Assembly: GCA_026986885.1 (NCBI GenBank)
Contig: JALSNT010000581.1
Location: forward strand, 1-7,514
From: Desulfobulbaceae bacterium
Lineage (GTDB): Bacteria > Desulfobacterota > Desulfobulbia > Desulfobulbales > Desulfobulbaceae
DNA: 7,514 nt
Reading direction: 5' to 3'
The position numbers were made by a program, and so were the translations under genes. How positions within the stretch are numbered: position 1 is the stretch's first letter; each line of letters begins with the position of its first letter. Below the pieces are notes generated by a model. That model was not told the DNA's origin and did no database searches. It saw only the letters and a program-made list of their open reading frames with translations. Positions 1 to 5,661 of this stretch are shown here, piece by piece.

Positions 1-947
1 TTGATTTTCTGCAGGATAGATTTCTGCATGCCTGTACAATCCGTCGCTTTGATGCGGATTTGAAAATACTCAATAACCTGCGTACAATACGTTGTTCCTT
101 TGGTGACAAAAAAAAATGGGCCCTGCCTCTCCTGGATGGTTTTCTGAATTCGGTTTCACGGCCGGAAAGTCTTCGGGAGGCAAAAAAGATTCTGCTTGAC
201 CCGAAAACACCACCTTATTCCCAGCAGATGGAGTATTTCTGGCGGGTACTCTGCCAACTCTCACCCGAAGTGATTTTTACCCTTGGTCCCTTATTGCCTG
301 ATATTCCTTCTGCAAGAATACGGCAGTCACTTAGTAGTGTGATTGTTCATCACGGCCAACGTGCCCCGGATATTCTTGCTAAAGCCGTACCGCAGTTTGA
401 CGAAGAACTCTGTCTGCAACTCCTGCCGGTTGTCCGAAAAATGGTAACGGAGCAGGGAACCAAGGTGTTTATGTCCATGGCCCTGCATGATTCCGTTGTT
501 GTCCGGGCCCGGGCTTTCGACATCCTTGAGCGGCGTGGCAGGCTTGATCCCCTGGTGCTTTTTCCCTTAATCAATGACCCGGATAAAGCGATACGGACAA
601 AGATCCTTGAGTTGCTGATGGCACAAAGAAATGAACAGTATGAACAACGGCTGCTGGCGTATTTGCAAAACGGTGAGAGTACAATTGCCGACAAGGATCA
701 TCTCGTCGCCTGTTACAGGGCACTTGGCTGTTGCGGGTCAGCCGCTTTACTTCCTGTTTTGCAAGATATTTTAATGGGCGGCAAGTTAGGGGAAATATTT
801 AATCGCCAAGCCTTGCATCATAAACAGGGGGCGGCGATAGCTCTGCGAGAGCTGCAAATCATAGAAGCGAATCAGATTCTTGAGGAGGGGGCGGCAGGTA
901 TTTTGCCGGATGTTCGCCTTGCCTGCAAAAAAGCGCTGGGGAAATAG
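1..947 (+). CDS. HEAT-repeat protein, 5'-truncated by window start
   Basis: The reading frame is open from position 3 (first full codon GAT) to the TAG at 945-947, so the gene starts upstream of this window. The in-frame TTG at 60 is an internal Leu codon and not a start: coding sequence continues upstream without a stop and no ribosome-binding site precedes it. About 314 residues are visible. They consist almost wholly of predicted amphipathic helix pairs. Two clear HEAT-type units carry the signatures HDSVVVRARAFDIL (about 474-515) and NDPDKAIRTKILELL (about 573-617), each with the Asp/Val/Arg pattern typical of HEAT and PBS-lyase-type repeats. There is no signal peptide or membrane segment in the visible part and no catalytic motif. 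HEAT solenoids are usually protein-binding scaffolds. The gene ends four bases before the HD-GYP gene, so the two are probably co-transcribed and may act together; that partnership is inferred. A run of nine A (108-116) encodes three Lys codons. Confidence 0.85.
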   Translation, partial: DFLQDRFLHACTIRRFDADLKILNNLRTIRCSFGDKKKWALPLLDGFLNSVSRPESLREAKKILLDPKTPPYSQQMEYFWRVLCQLSPEVIFTLGPLLPDIPSARIRQSLSSVIVHHGQRAPDILAKAVPQFDEELCLQLLPVVRKMVTEQGTKVFMSMALHDSVVVRARAFDILERRGRLDPLVLFPLINDPDKAIRTKILELLMAQRNEQYEQRLLAYLQNGESTIADKDHLVACYRALGCCGSAALLPVLQDILMGGKLGEIFNRQALHHKQGAAIALRELQIIEANQILEEGAAGILPDVRLACKKALGK

Positions 948-951
948 AGAG

Positions 952-2589
952 ATGGGGCATAATGGAGCGCCCGGGCATGACGGGCCTGCAGAAACTCGTT
1001 TCCTGGGGCAGCAGTTTATTCAGGTATTGAACAATCTACTCAGTACAGCGGCTATCCATCAGGATAATAACCGACTGCTTATCAGGAGTGTTGAGGCGTT
1101 TCTTGAAGTAAGCGGCCGGCTTCTTGCCCAAGATGATGAAATAACTCTGCTGGTTGCCGTGGGCGGTTTTTATCTGCAGCAGGAAAAGGTTCTTTTTAAG
1201 CGCAATGCCGCCGGTCTTGTGCGTAAGATGCTAACATTTTTTGAAGATCGACAGCTTGACGGGCTGAAATTTTATCAGAATGTTACCTATGCCTCGTTGC
1301 GGGATATCACGGCCTTTGCCCGGGTGTTGAATAGATCCGGCCGGCAGGACAATCCTTTCCATTGGTTGACGATGGAGATGGCCGACGATAAATTTCCATG
1401 GGTTGACGTGATTGATCCAACCCAGACGGAATCTCTGGACTCCTTTTTTGCCGATGCGCTGTCTTCTACATCGGCCCCACCGTCGTCAAAGAAGACAATG
1501 CCTGCGGCGACACATCCCGAAGAAAGTGAGGCGGCCCGGGAGATAAAACGTCGTCTGCAGTCGTTGGACGTTGCAGAGAAAAACGAACCCCAAAAGCCCG
1601 CCGCCGGAACGGGAGGCAAAGAAAAAAAGAAGGAGAGAGTCAGAAAAAAGGCCATGCGTACCTACAGCTACGCCATGAGTTCTCTGCAAACCCTGTCGCA
1701 GAAACTATCGACCGGCAGGTATGCCGGAATCGGCAAGGCGGTACACATGGTACAGAATATGGTCGATCTTATCATGGATGATGACAATGTCCTGTTAGGC
1801 CTTTCCACCATTCGTGACTATGATGATTATACCTTCACCCATTCCGTCAATGTGGCCATCCTTTCCGTCTGTCTCGGTAACAGGATCGGGCTTTCACGGA
1901 CCTTGCTGGGACGCTTGGGTTTGAGCGGTCTGTTCCATGATCTCGGCAAGATAGATGTGCCCAAAGATATTTTAAACAAACCGGGTAAGCTGGAAGGTAA
2001 CGAGCTTGCCGAAATGCAGAAACATTCCCTCAACAGTGTTCGTCGAATTATTCGTTTGCGGGCATCCTATGATAAAAAGGCGGATATCCTGCTGCCGCCG
2101 TTTGAGCATCATCTCCGCTATGATCTTTCCGGCTACCCGAAGACGCCCCGGAAAAAACCGCTGACCCTGCTTGGTCGTATCGTTTCCATTGCCGATGTCT
2201 ATGATGCCGTCACCTCGCAACGAATCTACCGTTCAAAATTTTTGAGTCCGGACCAGGCCCTGGGACTTATGTTCAAGGGATCGGGCACCGATTTTGATCC
2301 GATTCTACTTAAAGTTTTTATTAATATGCTTGGTGTTTACCCCCTGGGCACCGTGTTGAAATTTGAAGATGGGGAAATGGGGATCGTGACGACGCCGCCC
2401 GACAAAGAAAAAGAATCTGCGGAACTCTGGGTCCTGCTACTGCGGGATAACGGCGATTCCACCTATACCAAACGATATCGGATGAGCCTGGGCACCTGGG
2501 ACAGGGAGCGCGGTGGTTTTAACCGTCCGATAGTGGAAAGCTGCCACCCTTCGGAGCTGGGCATTCAGCCGGCTGAGTTAATCTTTTAG
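952..2589 (+). CDS. HD-GYP domain protein, probable c-di-GMP phosphodiesterase or degenerate relative
   Basis: The protein has 545 residues from ATG 952, four bases after the HEAT gene stop. In-frame starts further upstream (TTG 880, ATG 910) lie inside the HEAT gene and lack a well-placed ribosome-binding site. The start at 952 is itself preceded only by a weak GGGG/AGAGAG stretch. Residues about 15-190 form an alpha/beta region resembling, from memory, an unnamed domain often found before HD-GYP domains in deltaproteobacteria. A low-complexity Ser/Pro/Lys linker follows (about 190-235). Residues about 285-465 are the HD-GYP domain: H297, H329-D330 with K333 (HDLGK), H358, H386-H387 and D415 supply the expected metal ligands. 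The family motif HHExxDGxGYP reads HHLRYDLSGYP here, so GYP is kept but the Glu and the first Gly are both Leu. A C-terminal segment of about 80 residues follows. Known family members hydrolyse c-di-GMP to pGpG or GMP. Activity here is plausible but not certain given the motif changes. The protein is probably cytoplasmic, as no membrane segment is seen. The last 12 bases overlap hemH on the other strand. Confidence 0.9.
   Translation: MGHNGAPGHDGPAETRFLGQQFIQVLNNLLSTAAIHQDNNRLLIRSVEAFLEVSGRLLAQDDEITLLVAVGGFYLQQEKVLFKRNAAGLVRKMLTFFEDRQLDGLKFYQNVTYASLRDITAFARVLNRSGRQDNPFHWLTMEMADDKFPWVDVIDPTQTESLDSFFADALSSTSAPPSSKKTMPAATHPEESEAAREIKRRLQSLDVAEKNEPQKPAAGTGGKEKKKERVRKKAMRTYSYAMSSLQTLSQKLSTGRYAGIGKAVHMVQNMVDLIMDDDNVLLGLSTIRDYDDYTFTHSVNVAILSVCLGNRIGLSRTLLGRLGLSGLFHDLGKIDVPKDILNKPGKLEGNELAEMQKHSLNSVRRIIRLRASYDKKADILLPPFEHHLRYDLSGYPKTPRKKPLTLLGRIVSIADVYDAVTSQRIYRSKFLSPDQALGLMFKGSGTDFDPILLKVFINMLGVYPLGTVLKFEDGEMGIVTTPPDKEKESAELWVLLLRDNGDSTYTKRYRMSLGTWDRERGGFNRPIVESCHPSELGIQPAELIF
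1611..1677 (+). promoter_or_regulatory. Candidate programmed -1 frameshift signal (dnaX-like)
   Basis: Inside the Lys-rich linker of the HD-GYP gene, the heptamer A AAA AAG occurs twice in the reading-frame phase needed for -1 slippage, at 1623-1629 and 1644-1650. Shine-Dalgarno-like GGGAGG (1611-1616) lies 6 bases before the first copy. AAGGAG (1630-1635) lies 8 bases before the second. Downstream of the second copy, GCGTA (1656-1660) can pair with TACGC (1669-1673), extended by CAT (1653-1655) with ATG (1675-1677) around one bulged C. A -1 shift at either heptamer would read to a TGA at 1779-1781, giving a protein of about 276 residues that lacks the HD-GYP domain. The order of elements matches the E. 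coli dnaX cassette. Function is only inferred, because Lys-rich linkers are A-rich by nature. Confidence 0.3.
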
Positions 2590-3573
2590 GTACTCCTTTT
2601 TTTCGTGCTCCAGGATAAGTTCCGCCAGTCCCTGAATGAATAATGGATCGTTATTGAGGCCGGGAGTGGATTTCAGCCGTATACCAAGGTCCCGGGCCAT
2701 CTGTCGATAGAGGATGTCGATTTCATACAGGGTCTCCACGTGATCGGAAACAAAAGAGATCGGTACCATGAGAATGGAGCGGCAGCCGCGACCGGCCAGG
2801 GTGTTGAGCATGTCCGGTGTTGAGGGTTCCAGCCATTGGACCGGGCCGCTGCGGCTCTGATAGCAGAGGTGCCCCTGGATGCCGGTGCGGGCCTCTATCG
2901 CGGCAATGGTCTTGTGCAGCTCCTCGACGTAGGGATCGCCGTCCTCGATAAATTGCCGGGGCAGGCTGTGGGCGCTGTAGACGACTTCAACCTTCCCCTG
3001 GTTGAAGTCGGCAATCCCCTGTACAATACGGTTGCTGATTGCCTTGATATAGGCGGGCTGTTCTGGCCATGACCTGATAATCGACAGCGGGGGTGGCGAG
3101 GGAATTTTTTTTAATGATTTCTGCAGATCACTGATGGAGGAGCCGGTGGTGGCTATGGAGTAATGGGGATAGAGGGGAAGGGCGATAAGACGAGTCACCC
3201 CGATGGCCGACAGCTCGGCAACACTCTCTTCGCTAAAGGGATGCCAGTAGCGCATGCAGGGCAGAACCCGGTAGTTGCCGGCACTGTTCAGGGCGGTTTC
3301 CAGGGATGTTGCCTGTTTTTCGGTAATGGCGAGAATCGGGGAGCCGCCACCTATTTTTGCATAATTTTCCCTGCTTTGGGGGGCTCTGCGTCTTGCTATG
3401 CGACGGGCAATATATTTCTGCAGAAAAAAAGGGCCGAGTCTGATGATCTGCCGGTCGGAAAAAAGATTGTAGAGAAACGGTTCAACGTCTTCAGGTTTTT
3501 GCGGACCACCCAGGTTGAGCAGGAGAATGCCGGTGCTTTTTTGTTCATGCATGAAGTTTTTATACTGAGCCAT
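2578..3573 (-). CDS. hemH: Ferrochelatase
   Basis: HemH inserts ferrous iron into a porphyrin (protoporphyrin IX, or coproporphyrin III in some lineages) as a late step of haem synthesis. The ATG at 3573 gives 331 residues, close to the usual 310-350. A GTG at 3585 (four residues longer) and an ATG at 3552 are alternatives, and none has a strong ribosome-binding site. The N-terminus LLLNLGGP (about 17-24) is the family hallmark. YPHYSIATTGS (135-145) is the conserved substrate-side segment. The catalytic His is H202 in YSAHSLP, and the acidic partner is E280 in DHVETLYEID. QSRSGPVQWL (239-248) also matches the family. One variation is MRYWHP (107-112), where many homologues have MRYGxP. No signal peptide or long hydrophobic helix is seen, so the protein is soluble or peripheral. 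It is transcribed alone, divergently from the HPF-CSD gene and convergently with the HD-GYP gene, whose last 12 bases it overlaps. No other haem gene is in view, so the porphyrin substrate cannot be settled here. Confidence 0.95.
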   Translation of the reverse strand: MAQYKNFMHEQKSTGILLLNLGGPQKPEDVEPFLYNLFSDRQIIRLGPFFLQKYIARRIARRRAPQSRENYAKIGGGSPILAITEKQATSLETALNSAGNYRVLPCMRYWHPFSEESVAELSAIGVTRLIALPLYPHYSIATTGSSISDLQKSLKKIPSPPPLSIIRSWPEQPAYIKAISNRIVQGIADFNQGKVEVVYSAHSLPRQFIEDGDPYVEELHKTIAAIEARTGIQGHLCYQSRSGPVQWLEPSTPDMLNTLAGRGCRSILMVPISFVSDHVETLYEIDILYRQMARDLGIRLKSTPGLNNDPLFIQGLAELILEHEKKEYLKD

Positions 3574-3602
3574 CTTTGTGTACACCGGGACTTTTTACGA
3601 GT

Positions 3603-3662
3603 TGATCAAAATTGACCCTTGATTTCTGATATGGCCTGTGCCTATAGTAAAGGTATGATCAA
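3603..3662. repeat. Pair of TGATCAA heptamers flanking the candidate promoter
   Basis: TGATCAA occurs at 3603-3609 (within the perfect palindrome TTGATCAA, 3602-3609) and again at 3656-3662, 53 bases apart, or about five helical turns. The two copies bracket the candidate -35/-10 pair of the HPF-CSD gene and lie upstream of the divergent hemH start. This could be an operator pair, but the motif is short and chance is not excluded. Confidence 0.2.
3619..3648 (+). promoter_or_regulatory. Candidate sigma70 promoter for the HPF-CSD gene
   Basis: TTGATT (3619-3624; four of six matches to TTGACA) is followed after 18 bases by TATAGT (3643-3648; five of six matches to TATAAT). Transcription would begin near 3655, leaving an untranslated leader of about 175 bases before the ATG at 3831. 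It is the best promoter-like pair seen in the hemH to HPF-CSD gap. Confidence 0.4.
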
Positions 3663-3748
3663 GAAGCATTCTTTCCTTCATCTCCCATCAGGCTGTTTCC
3701 CTTATATTCATTTCAGAGTTGTGTTGCAAGAAGAGGATGGCTGTTTTC

Positions 3749-3824
3749 CTCTGGATGGGCCGGAGAAAGTCTTGCTTGTTTCCAGGCAGCGACATGGGGT
3801 CGCTGACGACCATAATCTTGGAGG
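3749..3824 (+). promoter_or_regulatory. Structured 5' leader: two hairpins with ATGGG loops, then ribosome-binding site
   Basis: Hairpin 1 pairs CTCTGG (3749-3754) with CCGGAG (3760-3765), six pairs including one G-U, around the loop ATGGG. Hairpin 2 pairs CAGCGAC (3787-3793) with GTCGCTG (3799-3805), seven perfect pairs, around the same loop ATGGG. The Shine-Dalgarno GGAGG (3820-3824) sits six bases before ATG 3831 and fixes that start. Five GGA trinucleotides occur between 3734 and 3826, two of them in the Shine-Dalgarno region, a pattern reminiscent of CsrA/RsmA-controlled leaders. Neither loop holds the canonical ANGGA, so CsrA control is only a guess. A small TTG-started frame across 3619-3840 is not supported as a gene. 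Confidence 0.45.
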
Positions 3825-3830
3825 ATCAAT

Positions 3831-4376
3831 ATGGAACTGAAAGTTGAGGCCAGAAATGTGGACATGCGGAAGGGCTGGCAGGAAAAAATTGAGGAAGAGC
3901 GGGATAAACTCATCCGCCATTATGCAAATTTTGTCCTTCATTTACGCGTAACCATTGAGGCCACTCCCGGATATAAAGAGGGTGGCTATGAAGTGCGTCT
4001 GGTCGCCACAGTACCCAATGATACCGTGGTTGTAAAACGCTGGGGTGAAAAGGTACATCCGCTTCTCGTGGAATCTTTTGATGTCCTTGGACTGCAGTTG
4101 AAAGAAATTGTACGCAAAAAGCACAATAATCATAAGGTGGCAAAGGCGGCAGGCGGGTTGCCCGGCTTAAAGGCCAGCGGGAAAATCCGTCGGCTTTTTC
4201 CGGAAAAATCTTATGGCTTTATCCTGACCCCTGATCAGCAGGAGGTTTTTTTCCATGAATCATCGCTTAAGGATGTCGCCATGGATGATCTTGATGAGGG
4301 TGATGAAGTCCTTTTTCTTATGGAAGAAGGGGATAAAGGCCCGCAGGCTGCCTGGGTGAAGGCTGCGGCCGCCTGA
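3831..4376 (+). CDS. HPF/RaiA-type ribosome-associated protein fused to a cold-shock domain
   Basis: This is a two-domain protein of 181 residues starting at ATG 3831, with GGAGG six bases upstream. Residues 1-98 match the S30AE/HPF fold in pattern: beta strand KVEAR, a helix with QEKIEEERDKLIRHY, strands LRVTIEA and YEVRLVATVPNDTVVVKR, then a second helix ending KEIVRKK. HPF and RaiA bind the 30S subunit in the mRNA/tRNA channel and promote hibernation or inactivation. A linker (about 99-115) leads to a cold-shock domain at 116-178, with an RNP1-like KSYGFI (126-131), an RNP2-like VFFHES (139-144), and the typical C-terminal EEGDKGPQAAWV (165-176). RNP1 has Ser-Tyr where CspA has Gly-Phe. 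Cold-shock domains bind single-stranded RNA or DNA. The fusion is known in other proteobacteria, as remembered. It suggests a ribosome factor with an added RNA-binding module, replacing the dimerisation domain of long HPF. The protein is cytoplasmic. The gene stands alone between its own candidate promoter and a strong terminator. Confidence 0.85.
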   Translation: MELKVEARNVDMRKGWQEKIEEERDKLIRHYANFVLHLRVTIEATPGYKEGGYEVRLVATVPNDTVVVKRWGEKVHPLLVESFDVLGLQLKEIVRKKHNNHKVAKAAGGLPGLKASGKIRRLFPEKSYGFILTPDQQEVFFHESSLKDVAMDDLDEGDEVLFLMEEGDKGPQAAWVKAAAA

Positions 4377-4412
4377 ATGTAGTATTCCAGACAAAACAAA
4401 ATACGAAAAAGC

Positions 4413-4443
4413 AAAACCCTGCCCGGACGGGCAGGGTTTTTTT
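4413..4443 (+). terminator. Intrinsic terminator after the HPF-CSD gene
   Basis: AAAACCCTGCCC (4413-4424) pairs perfectly with GGGCAGGGTTTT (4429-4440) around the loop GGAC. The GC-rich eight-pair core is followed by seven T (4437-4443). The hairpin starts 36 bases after the HPF-CSD stop. It should end that transcript and insulate nadA. The A run on the left arm would also give a U tract in the opposite direction, but no minus-strand gene ends here. Confidence 0.93.
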
Positions 4444-4562
4444 GTTGTGAGGACAGTAAAAAACCTGTTAATTGAGATGGAAATTTTTTTTCACCTGAAT
4501 TGAGCGTTTCATGCATATATTAGCCGGTGGTTCACATCGGATGAATTATACGGGAGTACATC
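4444..4562 (+). promoter_or_regulatory. nadA upstream region and ribosome-binding site
   Basis: Because a strong terminator precedes it, this AT-rich stretch should hold the nadA-polA promoter. It contains a T8 run (4484-4491) and a -10-like TATATT (4516-4521), but no well-spaced -35 hexamer, so no promoter can be fixed. The Shine-Dalgarno GGGAG (4552-4556) lies six bases before the nadA ATG at 4563 and supports that start. No riboswitch or clear NAD-regulator operator was recognised. Confidence 0.4.
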
Positions 4563-5660
4563 ATGTCGACAATGCGGCAGATTGATATAGGAAATCGGTA
4601 CTTAGGGATTGGAGAAGCTGAACTGCTTGATCGGATAGCGGCGCGTAAACAGGAACTGTCCGATCGTTTGTTGATCCTTGGTCATCATTATCAGCGTGAC
4701 AGCGTTTACAGGTTTGCAGACCTGAAGGGTGATTCGTTGAAACTCTCCCGCGAGGCCGCAGCCATCCAGGATAAGGAATTTCTTGTTTTCTGTGGCGTGT
4801 ATTTTATGGCCGAGGTTGCGGATATTCTTGCCGCCGACAATCAGAAGGTGTTGCTTCCCCATCTTGATGCCGGCTGTCCCATGGCGGATATGTCGACGCG
4901 TCCCGCCATTGCTGCTGCCTGGCAGGAGTTGGTTTCTGCGGCCGGGATAGAAGACGGTGATGTGATTCCCATTACCTATGTGAACTCTTCGGCCGCAGTT
5001 AAGGCCTTTGTCGGTGAACATGGCGGTTCGGTCTGCACCTCTTCCAATGCCAGGGAGGTACTGGCCTGGGCGCTTGCACAGGGGAAAATGGTTTTTTTCT
5101 TTCCCGATCAGCATCTTGGGCGCAACGGAGCCTGGATGCTGGATATCCCTGATGATCAGATTGTCCTCTGGCGGCGGGGTGAGCCCATGGGCGGCAATGA
5201 TGTAAAAATGCTTGCCGACGCACGGGTGGTCCTCTGGGACGGCTATTGCGAGGTGCACATGCGGATTTTTCCGGAGCATCTCAGCTATTGGCGGGCCGTG
5301 GATCCGGATGTGAAGATTATTGTTCATCCTGAATGTCGCAATGAGGTGGTGCGAGCGGCTGATTTATACGGCTCAACCGAGGGGATTATTAAGGCCGTTA
5401 CCGAGGGAGGCCCGGGCAGTCATTGGGGGATCGGCACCGAGATCAACCTGGTGCGGCGGTTAGCCGATGAATATCCGGATCGGACCGTTAACTCCCTGAC
5501 TCCCGGTTGTCTCTGTCCGACCATGGATGCCGTCAGTCCCGCCAATCTCTTGTGGGTTCTGGACAATCTGGCGGCAGGGAAGGTCGTCAATCAGGTGCAG
5601 GTCGACCTGGAAACAGCGGTCCAGGCGAAAAAATCCCTTAATCAAATGCTGGCAATTTGA
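4563..5660 (+). CDS. nadA: Quinolinate synthase A
   Basis: NadA condenses iminoaspartate with dihydroxyacetone phosphate to form quinolinate, the precursor of NAD, using an oxygen-sensitive [4Fe-4S] cluster. The protein has 365 residues, the length of the longer, Bacillus subtilis-like form rather than the ~300-residue form. Family motifs visible are LGHHYQRDSVYRFAD (39-53), KGDSLKLS (55-62), the substrate-loop YVNSSAAVK (139-147), VCTSSNA (157-163), HPEC (255-258) and GTEINLVRRL (291-300). The probable cluster ligands, by analogy with characterised NadA proteins, are C105 (AGCPMAD), C229 (GYCEVH) and C318 in the C-terminal GCLCP; C316, C158 and C258 are also conserved-looking. E. coli has CxxCxxC near this C-terminus, whereas here it is CLC. 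All three triose-phosphate-like domains appear complete. The partner nadB (aspartate oxidase) or aspartate dehydrogenase is not in view. The TGA stop at 5658-5660 is one base from polA. The protein is cytoplasmic. Confidence 0.97.
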   Translation: MSTMRQIDIGNRYLGIGEAELLDRIAARKQELSDRLLILGHHYQRDSVYRFADLKGDSLKLSREAAAIQDKEFLVFCGVYFMAEVADILAADNQKVLLPHLDAGCPMADMSTRPAIAAAWQELVSAAGIEDGDVIPITYVNSSAAVKAFVGEHGGSVCTSSNAREVLAWALAQGKMVFFFPDQHLGRNGAWMLDIPDDQIVLWRRGEPMGGNDVKMLADARVVLWDGYCEVHMRIFPEHLSYWRAVDPDVKIIVHPECRNEVVRAADLYGSTEGIIKAVTEGGPGSHWGIGTEINLVRRLADEYPDRTVNSLTPGCLCPTMDAVSPANLLWVLDNLAAGKVVNQVQVDLETAVQAKKSLNQMLAI

Positions 5661-5661
5661 T

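Noticed and set aside
60..62. TTG as the start codon of the HEAT-repeat gene
   Set aside because: The same frame is open upstream to the window edge and reads as coding (DFLQDRF...), and there is no ribosome-binding site, so this is an internal Leu codon of a truncated gene.
108..116. A9 run in the HEAT-repeat gene as a phase-variation or slippage site
   Set aside because: It encodes Lys-Lys-Lys in an intact frame, has no accompanying stimulatory signal, and a single homopolymer of this length is not enough evidence.
880..951. Upstream start (TTG 880 or ATG 910) for the HD-GYP protein
   Set aside because: It would overlap the HEAT gene by 38-68 bases, has no suitably spaced Shine-Dalgarno, and adds a basic segment unlike the start of related proteins. 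ATG 952 fits the operon spacing.
3619..3840. Small plus-strand frame of 73 codons in the leader, ending within the HPF-CSD gene
   Set aside because: It has a TTG start without a ribosome-binding site, overlaps the candidate -35/-10 and the hairpins, and shows no protein-like pattern. A leader peptide cannot be excluded but is unsupported.
4484..4491. T8 run upstream of nadA as a second terminator
   Set aside because: No stable hairpin precedes it. The strong terminator at 4413-4443 already explains termination.
4602..5327. Long minus-strand open frame of 241 codons opposite nadA
   Set aside because: It lies wholly within nadA, whose motifs are complete. The antisense translation has no recognisable domain and no ribosome-binding site, so it is a codon-bias shadow.
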